64,000 nucleotides of DNA from Flavobacterium sp. CBA20B-1 (GCF_028473145.1 NZ_CP092370.1:1178001-1242000); one strand, 5' to 3'; positions 43,711 through 54,382 are shown, counted from the stretch's first letter. Notes: generated by a model from the letters alone, not told the origin. Numbers and translations: made by a program.

Positions 43711-43827
43711 TTATCCTTGTCTTTGTTTAAATCTAGGATTCTTTTTATTAATAACGTATAATCTTCCTTTTCTACGTACAATAATGCATTCTGCACTTCT
43801 TTTCTTTACTGATGCTCTTACTTTCAT
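43711..43827 (-). CDS. rpmJ: 50S ribosomal protein L36
   Basis: A 38-residue protein, too short for most ORF cut-offs, read directly from the bases: [20 protein letters not shown], then [18 protein letters not shown]. The zinc-ribbon form would have four ligands (C, C, C, H). Here only one Cys (residue 14) remains, so this is the zinc-free C-minus type. It sits between infA and rpsM, its usual place. Confidence 0.95.
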
Positions 43828-43838
43828 TTTAACAGCCT

Positions 43839-44054
43839 TTAATATCTATAAGTAATTCTTGCTTTAGACAAATCGTAAGGGCTCATTTCTAACTTCACTT
43901 TATCACCAGGTAATAATTTGATGTAATGCATACGCATTTTTCCAGAAATATGAGCAATTACAATGTGTCCGTTCTCTAATTCTACACGGAACATTGCATT
44001 TGATAATGCTTCAATGATAGATCCGTCTTGTTCTATTGCTGATTGTTTTGCCAT
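43839..44054 (-). CDS. infA: Translation initiation factor IF-1
   Basis: 71 residues with the OB fold: [20 protein letters not shown] and [20 protein letters not shown]. It blocks the ribosomal A site during initiation. It lies 3 nt after secY and 11 nt before rpmJ. Confidence 0.97.
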   Translation of the reverse strand: MAKQSAIEQDGSIIEALSNAMFRVELENGHIVIAHISGKMRMHYIKLLPGDKVKLEMSPYDLSKARITYRY

Positions 44055-44057
44055 ATA

Positions 44058-45404
44058 TTAAGCGATTGCTTTTCTATTTTTTCCGCTCTTCATTAGTCCG
44101 TCGTATTGTTTGTTTAACAAATACGCATTAATTTGCTGTATTGTGTCAATTGCAACACTCACTAAGATTAATAAAGAGGTTCCTCCATAAAACATTGCCC
44201 AACCTTGTTGCACGCCTAATAATGATACAGCAACTGCAGGTAAAACTGCAATAACTGCTAGGAACAACGAACCTGGGAATGTGATTAATGACATGACACG
44301 ATCTAAGAAATCTGCAGTTTCTTGTCCAGGTTTAATTCCAGGGATAAAACCTCCACTACGTTTTAAATCGTCTGCCATTTTATTGGTAGGTACCGTAATC
44401 GCGGTGTAAAAGTACGAAAAAATTATGATTAACAAAGCAAAAACTAAATTATACTCTAAACCAAAAATGTTATTGAACATTGTTGCTACGGTTTGTGCAC
44501 CGTCTGAAGAGGATAATCCAGCAATTACTGGTGGTATAAACATAATTGCTTGTGCAAAGATAATAGGCATTACACCTGATGCATTAAGCTTTAATGGAAT
44601 CCATTGACGGTTTCCAGATACAGATGCTGCGTCGTATTCACCGGCAACGCTTCTACGAGCGTATTGAACTGGTATTTTACGAACGGCCATTGTTAAAAGA
44701 ATACAAGCAATGATAATGACTAACCAAATAATCACTTCAAATACGATCATCATAGCACCTCCATTACCTGCTACCATACGAGATTGTGTTTCTTGTAAGA
44801 AAGCCATTGGCAATTTTGCGATGATACCAACCATAATTAATAGTGAAATACCATTTCCAATTCCTTTATCAGTAATCTTTTCTCCTAACCACATTGCGAA
44901 AACTGTTCCTGTTGTTAAGATTAATACTGAAGAGAACAAGAAAGAAAAAGAATCAAAGCCTAATAAAAATGCATCAGGCGGTAATTGTTTGTACAAATTA
45001 TAGATATAACCTGGTCCTTGTACTAAGGTGATACCTATGGTTAACCATCTTGTAATTTGGTTCATTTTCTTTCTACCACTTTCACCATCGTTTTGAAGTT
45101 TCTGCAAATAAGGTACAGCTATACCCATTAACTGAACTACAATTGATGCAGAGATATACGGCATGATACCCAATGCAAAAATAGAAGCTTGCGAAAACGC
45201 ACCTCCTGTAAACACATTTATTAGCCACCCTATCCCTTGATCAGTTTGATCTGATAAAGCATGTAATTTTGTAGCGTCAATACCTGGTAAGGTTACTTGT
45301 GCACCAAAACGATACACAAGCAACATACCTAAAGTTATTAAGATTTTATTCTTAAGTTCTTCAATATTCCAAATATTGGCTAACGTTTCAAAAAACTTCT
45401 TCAT
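44058..45404 (-). CDS. secY: Protein translocase subunit SecY
   Basis: 448 residues with ten transmembrane helices, the channel of the Sec translocon. IPYISASIVVQLM is helix 2, VQYARRSV is the cytoplasmic loop after helix 6, and the C-terminus ends in a basic tail (GKNRKA). FKPGIxPG-type tip loop is seen as GGFIPGIKPGQETADFLD. Gene order after rplO is standard. Confidence 0.98.
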   Translation of the reverse strand: MKKFFETLANIWNIEELKNKILITLGMLLVYRFGAQVTLPGIDATKLHALSDQTDQGIGWLINVFTGGAFSQASIFALGIMPYISASIVVQLMGIAVPYLQKLQNDGESGRKKMNQITRWLTIGITLVQGPGYIYNLYKQLPPDAFLLGFDSFSFLFSSVLILTTGTVFAMWLGEKITDKGIGNGISLLIMVGIIAKLPMAFLQETQSRMVAGNGGAMMIVFEVIIWLVIIIACILLTMAVRKIPVQYARRSVAGEYDAASVSGNRQWIPLKLNASGVMPIIFAQAIMFIPPVIAGLSSSDGAQTVATMFNNIFGLEYNLVFALLIIIFSYFYTAITVPTNKMADDLKRSGGFIPGIKPGQETADFLDRVMSLITFPGSLFLAVIAVLPAVAVSLLGVQQGWAMFYGGTSLLILVSVAIDTIQQINAYLLNKQYDGLMKSGKNRKAIA

Positions 45405-45420
45405 AACTAGTTAGTGATTT

Positions 45421-45873
45421 TTATAAAGATACAACTTCACCTCCAGCTGCTTCGATAGCTGCTTTTGCTGTTGCTGTAAATTTGTGAGCAGTTACTTTTA
45501 ATTTTGCTTTAAGCTCTCCTCTACCCAAAATCTTAACTAAGCTATTTTTTGAAACTATTCTATTTTCAACTAATGCATTGAAATCAATTGCATCAGTAAT
45601 TGTTCCGTTGTCAACTAAAGTTTGTAAGGTGTCTAAGTTGATACCTACATACTCTACTCTATTGATATTTTTAAAACCAAATTTAGGAACACGTCTCTGC
45701 AAAGGCATCTGTCCACCTTCAAAACCAATTTTCTTAGAATAACCTGAACGAGATTTAGCCCCTTTGTGTCCACGTGCAGCTGTTCCGCCTTTTCCAGAAC
45801 CTTCTCCACGACCTACTCTTTTGTTTTGATTATGTACAGAACCGTTTGCCGGTTGTAAATTACTTAAATTCAT
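45421..45873 (-). CDS. rplO: 50S ribosomal protein L15
   Basis: 150 residues. The Gly/Arg-rich N-terminal extension (KRVGRGEGSGKGGTAARGHKG) threads into 23S rRNA. The C-terminal fold is standard (HKFTATAKAAIEAAGGEV). It lies 14 nt after rpmD. Confidence 0.98.
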   Translation of the reverse strand: MNLSNLQPANGSVHNQNKRVGRGEGSGKGGTAARGHKGAKSRSGYSKKIGFEGGQMPLQRRVPKFGFKNINRVEYVGINLDTLQTLVDNGTITDAIDFNALVENRIVSKNSLVKILGRGELKAKLKVTAHKFTATAKAAIEAAGGEVVSL

Positions 45874-45887
45874 AACTCCCTTTTAAA

Positions 45888-46070
45888 TTAGTTAATTTCT
45901 TCTACAGAAACTAAATGTTGAACTTTTTTTACCATTCCTACGATAGCTGGTGTATTATCATGCTCAACAACTTGTCCTAATTTGCGAAGACCTAAAGCTG
46001 CTAACGTTCTTTTTTGATTTTCAGGACAATTGATTTTGCTTCTAACTTGTTTTACTTTAATTTTTGACAT
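45888..46070 (-). CDS. rpmD: 50S ribosomal protein L30
   Basis: 60 residues: SKIKVKQVRSKINCPENQKR and LAALGLRKLGQVVEHDNTPA. The ATG at 46070 gives the usual start; three upstream codons from a TTG are not needed. Confidence 0.96.
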   Translation of the reverse strand: MSKIKVKQVRSKINCPENQKRTLAALGLRKLGQVVEHDNTPAIVGMVKKVQHLVSVEEIN

Positions 46071-46081
46071 ACTACTCAAAA

Positions 46082-46606
46082 TTAAGATTTAAATACTTTC
46101 TCTAAAGAAATTCCTCTTTGTTTTGCAACTGTAGCAGCACTTCTCATGTTTAATAAAGCATCGAATGTTGCTTTAACAACGTTATGAGGGTTAGAAGATC
46201 CTTGAGATTTTGATAATACATTGTGAATACCTACAGACTCTAATACTGCACGTACGTTACCTCCTGCAATAACTCCGGTACCTACCGATGCTGGTATTAA
46301 GAATACACGAGCACCGCCAAATTTACCTTTTTGTTCATGCGGAATAGTTGTTCCATATAATGGGATACGAACTAAGTTTTTCTTAGCATCTTCAACTGCT
46401 TTGGCAATAGCTTCAGATACATCTTTCGATTTTCCTAAACCATGACCAACTACACCATTTTCGTCACCAACTACAACTACAGCAGAAAAGCCGAAAGCTC
46501 TACCTCCTTTAGTTACTTTGGTAACACGATTAACTGCAACCAAACGATCTTTTAATTCAAGACCCGCTGGTTTAACATATTCTACGTTTTTATAATTTTG
46601 ATACAT
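46082..46606 (-). CDS. rpsE: 30S ribosomal protein S5
   Basis: 174 residues. The N-terminal double-stranded-RNA-binding-like domain has [20 protein letters not shown]. The C-terminal domain has [19 protein letters not shown]. The Gly-rich loop near position 30 affects decoding accuracy and looks normal. It lies 12 nt after rplR. Confidence 0.98.
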   Translation of the reverse strand: MYQNYKNVEYVKPAGLELKDRLVAVNRVTKVTKGGRAFGFSAVVVVGDENGVVGHGLGKSKDVSEAIAKAVEDAKKNLVRIPLYGTTIPHEQKGKFGGARVFLIPASVGTGVIAGGNVRAVLESVGIHNVLSKSQGSSNPHNVVKATFDALLNMRSAATVAKQRGISLEKVFKS

Positions 46607-46618
46607 AACTAATTACAA

Positions 46619-46969
46619 TTAGAATTTTAATCCAGCTTCTCTTGCGCCTTCAGCTAATGATTTCACACGACCGTGGTATAAATTTCCACCTCTATCAAAA
46701 GAGATTGTTTCTACACCTGCTTTTAAAGCCTTCTCTGCAATTAGTTTACCAACTGATGCAGCAGTTTCGATTTTAGTTCCTTTTGCAACACCTGCTTCAC
46801 GAGAAGAAGCCGCTGCTAAAGTTACACCGTTTACATCATCTATGATTTGTGCATAGATTTCTTTATTACTTCTATATACAGACAAACGTGGTCTAGCAGC
46901 TGTACCGCTAACTGTTTTTCTTACTCTGTATTGAATTCTTTGTCTTCTTTCAGATTTGTTTAATGACAT
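46619..46969 (-). CDS. rplR: 50S ribosomal protein L18
   Basis: 116 residues. A basic N-terminus ([17 protein letters not shown]) precedes [19 protein letters not shown] and the end [20 protein letters not shown]. It binds 5S rRNA with L5. It lies 11 nt after rplF. Confidence 0.98.
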   Translation of the reverse strand: MSLNKSERRQRIQYRVRKTVSGTAARPRLSVYRSNKEIYAQIIDDVNGVTLAAASSREAGVAKGTKIETAASVGKLIAEKALKAGVETISFDRGGNLYHGRVKSLAEGAREAGLKF

Positions 46970-46980
46970 GGCTTTAATTT

Positions 46981-47523
46981 TTAAGCTGATTTACCTGCTT
47001 TTCTTCTTAACTCTTCACCAACAAACTTGATTCCTTTTCCTTTGTATGGTTCTGGCTTGCGGAAAGAACGAATCTTTGCTGCTACCTGACCAACAAGTTG
47101 TTTGTCTGCAGATGTTAATTTTACAATCGGGTTTTTACCTTTTTCAGAAACTGTTTCCACTTTTACTTCAGGAACAATTTCCAGAACGATATTGTGAGAG
47201 AAACCTAAAGCTAAATCAAGTTTTTGTCCTTGATTAGATGCACGGTAACCAACACCTACTAATTCTAATTCTTTAGTAAAACCTTCAGATACACCAACAA
47301 CCATATTGTTGATTAAACTTCTGTATAAACCGTGTTTTGCTCTTTCATCTTTAATATCTGATGAACGCTCAACGATTACTTGTCCGTCTTCTACTTTCAC
47401 ATCTACTTTTTCAAAAGTTTGTGAAAGCTCTCCTAATTTTCCTTTTACTACAACTACTGCGTCTTTAACTTCAACATTTACGCCAGCAGGAATTGAGATT
47501 GGATTTTTACCTATTCTTGACAT
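46981..47523 (-). CDS. rplF: 50S ribosomal protein L6
   Basis: 180 residues, two similar alpha/beta domains. [18 protein letters not shown] is the start, and [20 protein letters not shown] is the conserved RNA-binding end near the [11 protein letters not shown] loop. It lies 17 nt after rpsH. Confidence 0.98.
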   Translation of the reverse strand: MSRIGKNPISIPAGVNVEVKDAVVVVKGKLGELSQTFEKVDVKVEDGQVIVERSSDIKDERAKHGLYRSLINNMVVGVSEGFTKELELVGVGYRASNQGQKLDLALGFSHNIVLEIVPEVKVETVSEKGKNPIVKLTSADKQLVGQVAAKIRSFRKPEPYKGKGIKFVGEELRRKAGKSA

Positions 47524-47540
47524 TTCGCTCGTCTATTTTA

Positions 47541-47939
47541 TTAGTATACGTAACAAACTACTTCACCACCCACGTTTAAGGTTTTTGCCTTTTTACCTGT
47601 CATTAAACCTTTAGATGTTGACACAATTGCAATACCTAAACCGTTTAAGATACGTGGCAAATCTGCAGATGATGCATATTTACGTAAACCTGGTTTACTA
47701 ATTCTTTGGATATCTTTGATAACAGACTCTTTGGTGTCTTTATCATATTTTAAAGCAATCTTGATTGTTCCTTGAACAGAAGAATCATCGAATTTGTAGC
47801 TTAAAATATACCCTTGGTCGAATAAAATTTTTGTGATTTCTTTTTTAAAGTTAGATGCTGGAATCTCAACCACTTTGTGGTTTGCACGAGATGCATTTCT
47901 AATTCTTGTTAAAAAATCTGCGATAGGATCTGTATACAT
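47541..47939 (-). CDS. rpsH: 30S ribosomal protein S8
   Basis: 132 residues. The start is [20 protein letters not shown] at 47939; the 12 codons before it come from the leader hairpin. The C-terminal [12 protein letters not shown] motif binds 16S rRNA helix 21. A promoter (48020-48050) and a strong hairpin (47964-47987) lie in the 104-nt gap before it. S8 represses the spc operon in E. coli, so the hairpin is worth comparing with its binding site. Confidence 0.98.
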   Translation of the reverse strand: MYTDPIADFLTRIRNASRANHKVVEIPASNFKKEITKILFDQGYILSYKFDDSSVQGTIKIALKYDKDTKESVIKDIQRISKPGLRKYASSADLPRILNGLGIAIVSTSKGLMTGKKAKTLNVGGEVVCYVY

Positions 47940-47963
47940 ATGTATAAAATTGCGATTATGGTT

Positions 47964-47987
47964 TTCAGGAAACACTCGTTTCCTGAA
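47964..47987 (-). promoter_or_regulatory. Perfect hairpin in the rpsH leader
   Basis: TTCAGGAAAC and GTTTCCTGAA form a 10-bp perfect stem with a 4-nt loop, 24 nt upstream of the rpsH start and downstream of its promoter. No T-run follows, so it is not a terminator. Confidence 0.6.
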
Positions 47988-48019
47988 CCTTTAATCAATT
48001 AAAATTATTTTTACGTTGG

Positions 48020-48050
48020 CAAAAGTACTACCTTTTTTTGAGATTACCAA
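48020..48050 (-). promoter_or_regulatory. Internal promoter before rpsH
   Basis: Minus strand: TTG (48048-48050, within the last codons of rpsN), a 20-nt spacer, then TACTTTTG (48020-48027). This matches the Bacteroidota promoter at both elements. It can start a transcript covering rpsH to rplQ. Confidence 0.65.
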
Positions 48051-48313
48051 CTTGCTTTTTTAACGCCTGGTATTAAACCTTGATTTGCCATTTCACGGAA
48101 TGTTACACGTGAAATACCAAATTGGCGCATATAACCTCTTGGGCGTCCTGTTAATTTACAACGGTTGTGTAAACGTACAGGAGAAGCGTTTGCAGGTAAT
48201 TTTTGTAATGCTTCATAGTCTCCAGCTTCTTTTAAAGCTTTGCGTTTTGCAGCATACTTAGCTACCAATGCTTCTCTTTTCGCCTCACGGGCTTTCATTG
48301 ATTCTTTAGCCAT
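48044..48313 (-). CDS. rpsN: 30S ribosomal protein S14
   Basis: 89 residues of the longer, zinc-free form; no CxxC pairs. [20 protein letters not shown] and [20 protein letters not shown] are the conserved RNA-binding parts. It lies 1 nt after rplE. Confidence 0.97.
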   Translation of the reverse strand: MAKESMKAREAKREALVAKYAAKRKALKEAGDYEALQKLPANASPVRLHNRCKLTGRPRGYMRQFGISRVTFREMANQGLIPGVKKASW

Positions 48314-48314
48314 A

Positions 48315-48866
48315 CTAGTTCTTTTTAAAAGGTACTCCTAATTCTGCAAGTAATGATTTTGCTTCGGCATCTGTTTTTGCAGAAGTTACAAAGGTAATAT
48401 CAAAACCTGCGATTTTGTTTACTTTATCAATATCGATTTCTGGGAAAATGATTTGCTCAACTACTCCAAGGTTGTAATTTCCTCTACCATCAAATCCGTT
48501 TGATTTAACACCAGCGAAATCGCGAACACGTGGTAATGCAGATGTTACTAAACGGTCTAAGAATTCATACATTCTTTCACCACGTAAAGTAACTTTTGCA
48601 CCAATTGGCATTCCTTTTCTTAATTTAAAAGAAGCAACGTCTTTTTTAGAAATGGTAGATATTGCTCTTTGTCCGGTAATTTTTGTTAGTTCTTCCACAG
48701 CGTGGTCCACTAATTTTTTATCGGAAACAGCAGCACCTACTCCACGGCTTACAACAATTTTCTCAAGTTTAGGAACTTGCATTACATTCTTGTAACCGAA
48801 TTCTTCTTTTAAAGCAGAGATCACTCTGTCTTTATATTCTTGTTTAAGTCTTGGTATATAAGTCAT
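48315..48866 (-). CDS. rplE: 50S ribosomal protein L5
   Basis: 183 residues. [20 protein letters not shown] opens it, and [20 protein letters not shown] is the diagnostic central segment. It binds 5S rRNA and meets S13 across the subunit gap. It lies 2 nt after rplX. Confidence 0.98.
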   Translation of the reverse strand: MTYIPRLKQEYKDRVISALKEEFGYKNVMQVPKLEKIVVSRGVGAAVSDKKLVDHAVEELTKITGQRAISTISKKDVASFKLRKGMPIGAKVTLRGERMYEFLDRLVTSALPRVRDFAGVKSNGFDGRGNYNLGVVEQIIFPEIDIDKVNKIAGFDITFVTSAKTDAEAKSLLAELGVPFKKN

Positions 48867-48868
48867 GA

Positions 48869-49183
48869 CTATAATGCTTGATTAGATTTTTTAGAAACGC
48901 GCACTTTCTTATCTCCTTCTACTTTGTAAGCCACTTTCGTAACTCCGTTTGTTTTTGGATCAACCAAAGCGATGTTTGAAATATGAATTGCTGCTTCTTT
49001 TTTTACAATACCACCTTGAGGGTTTGTTGCACTTGGTTTCACGTGTTTAGAAACCATGTTCACTCCTTCAACGATTGCTTTGTTTTTTTCGCGCAGTACG
49101 CGTAAAACTTTTCCTTCAGATCCTTTGTGATCTCCAGCAATAACGCGAACGTTATCTCCTGTTTTTATTTTTAGCTTTGTCAT
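48869..49183 (-). CDS. rplX: 50S ribosomal protein L24
   Basis: 104 residues. The KOW motif is near the start ([19 protein letters not shown]), and [20 protein letters not shown] follows. It initiates large-subunit assembly. It lies 11 nt after rplN. Confidence 0.98.
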   Translation of the reverse strand: MTKLKIKTGDNVRVIAGDHKGSEGKVLRVLREKNKAIVEGVNMVSKHVKPSATNPQGGIVKKEAAIHISNIALVDPKTNGVTKVAYKVEGDKKVRVSKKSNQAL

Positions 49184-49194
49184 CTTTTAACGAA

Positions 49195-49563
49195 TTAAAG
49201 CACTTCAGGTGCCAATGATACAATTTTCATGAATTGTTTTTCACGAAGTTCTCTTGCTACCGGACCAAAAACGCGTGTACCTCTCATTTCACCTGCAGCG
49301 TTCAACAATACACATGCGTTATCGTCGAAACGGATGTAAGATCCATCAGCTCTTCTCACTTCTTTTTTGGTGCGTACTACAACAGCTGTAGATACTGCTC
49401 CTTTTTTAACGTTTCCGTTTGGAGTTGCATCTTTAATCGCTACTACAATTTTGTCTCCAACAGAGGCATAACGACGCTTCGTTCCTCCTAAAACACGGAT
49501 AGTCAAAACTTCTTTTGCTCCTGTGTTATCTGCTACTTTTAATCTAGATTCCTGTTGTACCAT
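49195..49563 (-). CDS. rplN: 50S ribosomal protein L14
   Basis: 122 residues. It starts [20 protein letters not shown], and the conserved signature includes [20 protein letters not shown]. It makes a bridge to 16S rRNA. It lies 2 nt after rpsQ. Confidence 0.98.
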   Translation of the reverse strand: MVQQESRLKVADNTGAKEVLTIRVLGGTKRRYASVGDKIVVAIKDATPNGNVKKGAVSTAVVVRTKKEVRRADGSYIRFDDNACVLLNAAGEMRGTRVFGPVARELREKQFMKIVSLAPEVL

Positions 49564-49565
49564 AA

Positions 49566-49823
49566 TTATTTCGCTCTTTCAATGATTTCAACTAATCTCC
49601 AACATTTGTTTTTAGATAATGGACGTGTTTCCATTATTCTAACTGTGTCACCAATGTTACAGTCGTTTAATTCGTCGTGTGCAACATATTTCTTTGTTTT
49701 TAACACGAACTTTCCGTATAATGGGTGTTTTACTTTACTTGTTTCAGACACAACGATAGACTTAGTCATTTTGTTGCTAGTAACTACACCGATTCTTTCT
49801 TTTCTTAAATTTCTTTTTTCCAT
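49566..49823 (-). CDS. rpsQ: 30S ribosomal protein S17
   Basis: 85 residues with an OB fold: [20 protein letters not shown] and [20 protein letters not shown]. It lies 17 nt after rpmC. Confidence 0.97.
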   Translation of the reverse strand: MEKRNLRKERIGVVTSNKMTKSIVVSETSKVKHPLYGKFVLKTKKYVAHDELNDCNIGDTVRIMETRPLSKNKCWRLVEIIERAK

Positions 49824-49840
49824 CTTTCAGCAGATTACAA

Positions 49841-50032
49841 TTATTGTAAGGCTTTTTTGCTAATCTCAGTGTTCACTCTTGCGATAGCTCTTCTTACTGT
49901 TCTTAATTGCAAAGGGTTAGCAATAGGCGAAATAGCGTGAGCGTTTTTCAACTCAGCATATTGTTTTGTTAATTCACCAAGTTTAGCTTGTAACTCAGCT
50001 ACAGATAGATTATTTATTTCTTGTTTTTTCAT
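49841..50032 (-). CDS. rpmC: 50S ribosomal protein L29
   Basis: 63 residues, a two-helix hairpin: NNLSVAELQAKLGELTKQYA and NPLQLRTVRRAIARVNTEIS. It sits at the peptide exit tunnel near trigger factor's binding site. Confidence 0.96.
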   Translation of the reverse strand: MKKQEINNLSVAELQAKLGELTKQYAELKNAHAISPIANPLQLRTVRRAIARVNTEISKKALQ

Positions 50033-50044
50033 AATGATCTAAAA

Positions 50045-50464
50045 TTAAGCTTCGAAATCTCTAGCGATGATAAACTTGGTTTTTACTGGAAGTTTTTGAG
50101 CGGCTAATCGTAATGCTTCTTTTGCAACTGCTAAAGGCACACCACCTACTTCAAACATGATTCTTCCTGGCTTAACAACTGCAGCCCAATATTCAACTGC
50201 ACCTTTACCTTTACCCATACGTACCTCTAGAGGTTTTTTAGTGATAGGTTTATCTGGGAAGATTTTAATCCATAATTGACCTTCACGTTTCATAAAACGA
50301 GTTGCAGCGATACGTGCAGCTTCGATTTGACGAGAAGTAATGAATGAGTAATCTAAAGATTTAATCCCGAACATTCCGTTAGAAAGTTCGCTTCCTCTTT
50401 GAGAAACCCCTTTCATTTTACCTTTCTGTACCTTACGGTACTTCGTTCTTTTAGGCTGTAACAT
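50045..50464 (-). CDS. rplP: 50S ribosomal protein L16
   Basis: 139 residues: [20 protein letters not shown] at the start and [20 protein letters not shown] in the middle. It helps place tRNA at the A site. It lies 17 nt after rpsC. Confidence 0.98.
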   Translation of the reverse strand: MLQPKRTKYRKVQKGKMKGVSQRGSELSNGMFGIKSLDYSFITSRQIEAARIAATRFMKREGQLWIKIFPDKPITKKPLEVRMGKGKGAVEYWAAVVKPGRIMFEVGGVPLAVAKEALRLAAQKLPVKTKFIIARDFEA

Positions 50465-50481
50465 TTTTCTTTAGTTTAAAA

Positions 50482-51213
50482 TTACTTTCTTTTGTTGCGT
50501 TGGTTTGGTCTTCCATTTGGTTTTCCAGATCCTGATGGTTTAGACGATTTTTGTTTGTCCAAACCAGCTAACGGAGAAAGATCTCTTTTACCATAAACTT
50601 CACCTTTCATGATCCATACTTTGATTCCCATTCTACCGTAAGTAGTGTGAGCTTCAGCTAAAGCATAGTCAATATCAGCGCGGAAAGTAGATAGAGGAAT
50701 ACGACCATCTTTAAAGTTTTCTGAACGTGCCATCTCTGCACCGTTCAAACGACCTGAAATTTGCACTTTCATACCTTCAGCGTTCATTCTCATTGCCGCA
50801 GCGATTGCCATTTTAATAGCTCTACGGTAAGAAATACGGCTTTCGATTTGACGTGCGATGCTTGTTGCAGCCAAATAAGCATCTAGCTCGGGTCTTTTAA
50901 TTTCAAAGATATTGATCTGTATCTCTTTGTTAGTAATTTTCTTAAGTTCTTCTTTCAACTTGTCTACTTCCTGACCGCCTTTTCCGATGATGATTCCCGG
51001 ACGTGCAGTAGTAATAGTAACGGTTACAAGTTTTAAAGTTCTCTCGATAATGATTTTAGATACACTAGCTTTTGCTAAACGAGCATGGATGTACTTTCTG
51101 ATTTTTGCATCTTCAGCAAGTTTATCTCCATAGTCATTTCCACCGTACCAGTTAGAGTCCCATCCTCTGATGATCCCAAGGCGATTTCCGATTGGATTAG
51201 TCTTTTGTCCCAT
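50482..51213 (-). CDS. rpsC: 30S ribosomal protein S3
   Basis: 243 residues. The KH domain has [20 protein letters not shown], and the C-terminal domain has [14 protein letters not shown] and [21 protein letters not shown] Lys/Ser/Pro/Gly tail of ~25 residues follows. It lines the mRNA entry channel. It lies 8 nt after rplV. Confidence 0.98.
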   Translation of the reverse strand: MGQKTNPIGNRLGIIRGWDSNWYGGNDYGDKLAEDAKIRKYIHARLAKASVSKIIIERTLKLVTVTITTARPGIIIGKGGQEVDKLKEELKKITNKEIQINIFEIKRPELDAYLAATSIARQIESRISYRRAIKMAIAAAMRMNAEGMKVQISGRLNGAEMARSENFKDGRIPLSTFRADIDYALAEAHTTYGRMGIKVWIMKGEVYGKRDLSPLAGLDKQKSSKPSGSGKPNGRPNQRNKRK

Positions 51214-51221
51214 ACTGTTTA

Positions 51222-51632
51222 TTAATTGCTTTGTGTGTTATTGTTTGATCCTAATACGATTGTAACGTGATTAGAACGTTTTCTAATTCTGTGTGCGCGA
51301 CCTTGTGGTGCAGGACGTAATCTTTTTAACATTGCGCCACCGTCAACACGGATTTCCTGTACAAATAATTCTGCTTCTTCGATATTTGCATCAGCGTTTT
51401 TTGCCTGCCAGTTAGCGATTGCTGATAACAATAATTTTTCTAATCTGCCTGAAGCTTCTTTTGTATTAAATTTTAATATGTTAAGAGCATTCTCAACTTT
51501 CTGTCCTCTTACTAAATCTGCAACTAAGCGCATTTTGCGAGGTGAAGTTGGGCAATTGTTTAGCTTAGCAAAAGCAATTTGTTTGTTAGCTTCTTTTATT
51601 TGCTCGGCTCTTTCTCTTTTACGAACTCCCAT
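51222..51632 (-). CDS. rplV: 50S ribosomal protein L22
   Basis: 136 residues. [20 protein letters not shown] is the classic start of the fold, and the tunnel-lining hairpin is [20 protein letters not shown]. About 20 charged residues precede the core, as often seen in the phylum. Confidence 0.98.
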   Translation of the reverse strand: MGVRKRERAEQIKEANKQIAFAKLNNCPTSPRKMRLVADLVRGQKVENALNILKFNTKEASGRLEKLLLSAIANWQAKNADANIEEAELFVQEIRVDGGAMLKRLRPAPQGRAHRIRKRSNHVTIVLGSNNNTQSN

Positions 51633-51641
51633 AGCTTCTTA

Positions 51642-51920
51642 TTATTTTTTACCTTTATTTTTTGCACCAGCGTGTCCACGGAATGAACGTGTTGGTGAAA
51701 ATTCTCCTAATTTATGTCCTACCATGTTTTCTGTTACGTAAACAGGTACAAATTGACGACCGTTGTGTACTGCGATTGTTTGCCCAACAAAATCTGGAGT
51801 AATCATTGATGCTCTTGACCATGTTTTAACAACTGCTTTGTTACCGTTTTCTGCGTTCTCTACAACTTTTTTCTCAAGTTTAAAGTGAACATAAGGTCCT
51901 TTTTTTAATGAACGTGCCAT
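51642..51920 (-). CDS. rpsS: 30S ribosomal protein S19
   Basis: 92 residues: [18 protein letters not shown] and [19 protein letters not shown] head protein that pairs with S13. It lies 10 nt after rplB. Confidence 0.98.
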   Translation of the reverse strand: MARSLKKGPYVHFKLEKKVVENAENGNKAVVKTWSRASMITPDFVGQTIAVHNGRQFVPVYVTENMVGHKLGEFSPTRSFRGHAGAKNKGKK

Positions 51921-51930
51921 ACTTACTTAA

Positions 51931-52755
51931 TTATTTCTTTCTACGTTCTACAATATATTTATTACTTGCTTTAACACTAGAACGTGTTCTGTAACCTTTC
52001 GCCGGTAAACCTTTTCTTGAACGTGGGTGACCTCCTGAAGAGCGTCCTTCACCACCTCCCATTGGGTGATCTACTGGGTTCATTGCTACTGGTCTAGTGC
52101 GTGGTCTTCTACCTAACCAACGAGATCTACCTGCTTTACCTGAAACGATTAACTGGTGATCTGAGTTAGATACTGCACCGATTGTTGCCATACATGTTAA
52201 TAAGATTAAACGAATCTCACCTGAAGGCATTTTTATGGTTGCGTATTTACCATCACGAGCAACTAATTGTGCAAAAGTTCCTGCAGAACGTGCGATAACA
52301 GCACCTTGACCTGGACGTAACTCGATACAAGAAATAATTGTACCAAGAGGAATATTTGCTAAAGGCATTGCATTACCAACTTCTGGAGCTGCTTCTGGAC
52401 CTGAAACTACTTTCTGACCCACTTGCAATCCTGCTGGAGCAATGATATAAGTCTTTGCACCATCTGCATAAGCTAATAATGAGATAAAAGCTGAACGGTT
52501 TGGATCGTATTCGATTGTTTTTACTGTTGCTGGAACTCCAACTTTAGTTCTTTTAAAATCGATGATACGATATTGTTGTTTATGACCACCACCAATATAA
52601 CGCATGGTCATTTTTCCTTGACTATTTCTACCTCCAGAGTTTTTTTTCGGTGCTAATAATGAACGCTCCGGCTTATCAGTTGTAATAGCGTCAAAACTAT
52701 TAACAACTCTAAAACGCTGACCTGGGGTAATAGGTTTTAATTTTCTAACTGACAT
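51931..52755 (-). CDS. rplB: 50S ribosomal protein L2
   Basis: 274 residues. [20 protein letters not shown] and the C-terminal [20 protein letters not shown], with the His involved in peptidyl-transferase function, are diagnostic. It lies 5 nt after rplW. Confidence 0.98.
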   Translation of the reverse strand: MSVRKLKPITPGQRFRVVNSFDAITTDKPERSLLAPKKNSGGRNSQGKMTMRYIGGGHKQQYRIIDFKRTKVGVPATVKTIEYDPNRSAFISLLAYADGAKTYIIAPAGLQVGQKVVSGPEAAPEVGNAMPLANIPLGTIISCIELRPGQGAVIARSAGTFAQLVARDGKYATIKMPSGEIRLILLTCMATIGAVSNSDHQLIVSGKAGRSRWLGRRPRTRPVAMNPVDHPMGGGEGRSSGGHPRSRKGLPAKGYRTRSSVKASNKYIVERRKK

Positions 52756-52760
52756 TGTTA

Positions 52761-53051
52761 TTAGATATTATTATAAAAATCGATTGAATCTCCTTCTTTC
52801 AATGTAACAATTGCTTTCTTGTAAGCAGATGTTTTACCAGTAATCATTCCGCTTTTTGTGAATTTTGTAGTTCTATCTGCTCTGTAAATCATTGTGTTTA
52901 CATCTAAAACAGAAACGCCATAAGCTTTTTCAACTGCCTTTTTAATTTCTACTTTATTCGCTTTCTTAGCTACCACAAAACCAAAACGGTTAAATAATTC
53001 ACCGTCTTTTGTTATTTTTTCGGTAATGATAGGTTTAATAATTGTACTCAT
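52761..53051 (-). CDS. rplW: 50S ribosomal protein L23
   Basis: 96 residues: [20 protein letters not shown] and [20 protein letters not shown]. It docks trigger factor and SRP at the tunnel exit. It lies 8 nt after rplD. Confidence 0.97.
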   Translation of the reverse strand: MSTIIKPIITEKITKDGELFNRFGFVVAKKANKVEIKKAVEKAYGVSVLDVNTMIYRADRTTKFTKSGMITGKTSAYKKAIVTLKEGDSIDFYNNI

Positions 53052-53059
53052 TTCCCTAC

Positions 53060-53689
53060 TTATTTACTTAAATTTTCTACAATTCCCTCTACTGAACCTT
53101 CAGTTAACACTAACGAATTTGAATTCAAAATACCGTAAGTATTTAACTCTGAAGAAGTTACAACAGAAGCTCTTTTTAAATTGCGTGACGACAAATATAC
53201 GTTTTTATTTGATTCACCCAACACAAATAATGATTTTTTATTTTCTAAACCTAAAGCTTTCAATACGTTAATGAAATTTTTAGTATTTGGTGCTTCGAAA
53301 GTAAAATCTTCAATTACAAATAAATTCGACTCTTGTGCTTTGATTGTGAAAGCCGATTTACGAGCTAAACGCTTTAACGCCTTGTTTAATTTGAAAGAAT
53401 AGCTACGAGGTCTTGGTCCAAAGATTGTACCACCACCTTTAAAAACAGGTGATTTTGCAGATCCTGCACGTGCAGTACCTGTACCTTTTTGTTTTTTAAT
53501 TTTACGTGTAGAACCAGCTACTTCTGCTCTTTCTTTTGCTTTATGTGTACCTTGGCGTTGGTTTGCCAAATACTGTTTAACATCTAAATAGATAGCGTGT
53601 TTATTAGGCTCAATTGCGAAAACTGAATCAGCCAATTGTACTGATCTACCAGTTTCTTTTCCGTTGATATCTAAAACTTTTACTTCCAT
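53060..53689 (-). CDS. rplD: 50S ribosomal protein L4
   Basis: 209 residues. The loop [20 protein letters not shown] reaches into the exit tunnel, where changes give macrolide resistance; it looks normal. Its start overlaps the last base of rplC. L4 represses the S10 operon in E. coli. Confidence 0.98.
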   Translation of the reverse strand: MEVKVLDINGKETGRSVQLADSVFAIEPNKHAIYLDVKQYLANQRQGTHKAKERAEVAGSTRKIKKQKGTGTARAGSAKSPVFKGGGTIFGPRPRSYSFKLNKALKRLARKSAFTIKAQESNLFVIEDFTFEAPNTKNFINVLKALGLENKKSLFVLGESNKNVYLSSRNLKRASVVTSSELNTYGILNSNSLVLTEGSVEGIVENLSK

Positions 53690-54306
53690 TATTTCTGTAC
53701 GATTACATAAGAGTTATTATGACCTGGTACTGCACCTTTAACAACTAATAAGTTTTTATCGGTTACCACTTTTAAAACTCTAAGGTTTTGAACTGTTACT
53801 TTTTCTCCTCCTGTTCTTCCTGCCATACGCATTCCTTTGAATACGCGCGAAGGGTACGATGATGCACCCACAGAACCTGGAGCTCTTAAACGGTTATGCT
53901 GACCGTGCGTAGCCTGACCAACACCACCAAATCCATGACGTTTTACAACACCTTGGAATCCTTTTCCTTTAGAAGTACCTTGTACATCAACAAAGTCTCC
54001 TTCAGCAAATAAATCTACAGTGATTACATCACCTAGATTATACGTGTTTTCAAAATCTTGAATTTCAACAACTTTTTTCTTTACAGAAGTTCCTGCTTTT
54101 TTAAAGTGACCTGTAGCCGCTTTTGTTGCACTCTTCTCTCTAGCGTCATCGAAACCAAGTTGATAAGCTTCATACCCGTCAACCTCTTTGGTTCTGACTT
54201 GGGTAACGACACATGGACCTAATTCGATTACTGTACAAGGAATGTTTTTCCCTTTTTCATCGAAGATTGAAGTCATGCCGATTTTTTTTCCAATTAACCC
54301 AGACAT
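53689..54306 (-). CDS. rplC: 50S ribosomal protein L3
   Basis: 205 residues. [20 protein letters not shown] starts it, and [20 protein letters not shown] leads to the peptidyl-transferase-proximal loop. The 100-nt gap before it holds a promoter inside a hairpin, so it may begin its own transcript. Confidence 0.98.
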   Translation of the reverse strand: MSGLIGKKIGMTSIFDEKGKNIPCTVIELGPCVVTQVRTKEVDGYEAYQLGFDDAREKSATKAATGHFKKAGTSVKKKVVEIQDFENTYNLGDVITVDLFAEGDFVDVQGTSKGKGFQGVVKRHGFGGVGQATHGQHNRLRAPGSVGASSYPSRVFKGMRMAGRTGGEKVTVQNLRVLKVVTDKNLLVVKGAVPGHNNSYVIVQK

Positions 54307-54337
54307 AAATTTTAATTAATAATTAGTAAATATAAAA

Positions 54338-54382
54338 ATTTCAAGCATCGGCAAAAGTAATACCAATGCTTGAAATATACAA
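54338..54382 (-). promoter_or_regulatory. Promoter set within a terminator-like hairpin, rpsJ-rplC gap
   Basis: Minus strand: TTG (54380-54382), 20 nt, TACTTTTG (54352-54359). The bases 54363-54376 and 54338-54351 pair over 14 positions (one G-U) and are followed by TTTTTATATTT. The -7 box occupies the hairpin loop. One element could therefore end upstream transcripts and start rplC transcripts. Confidence 0.7.
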
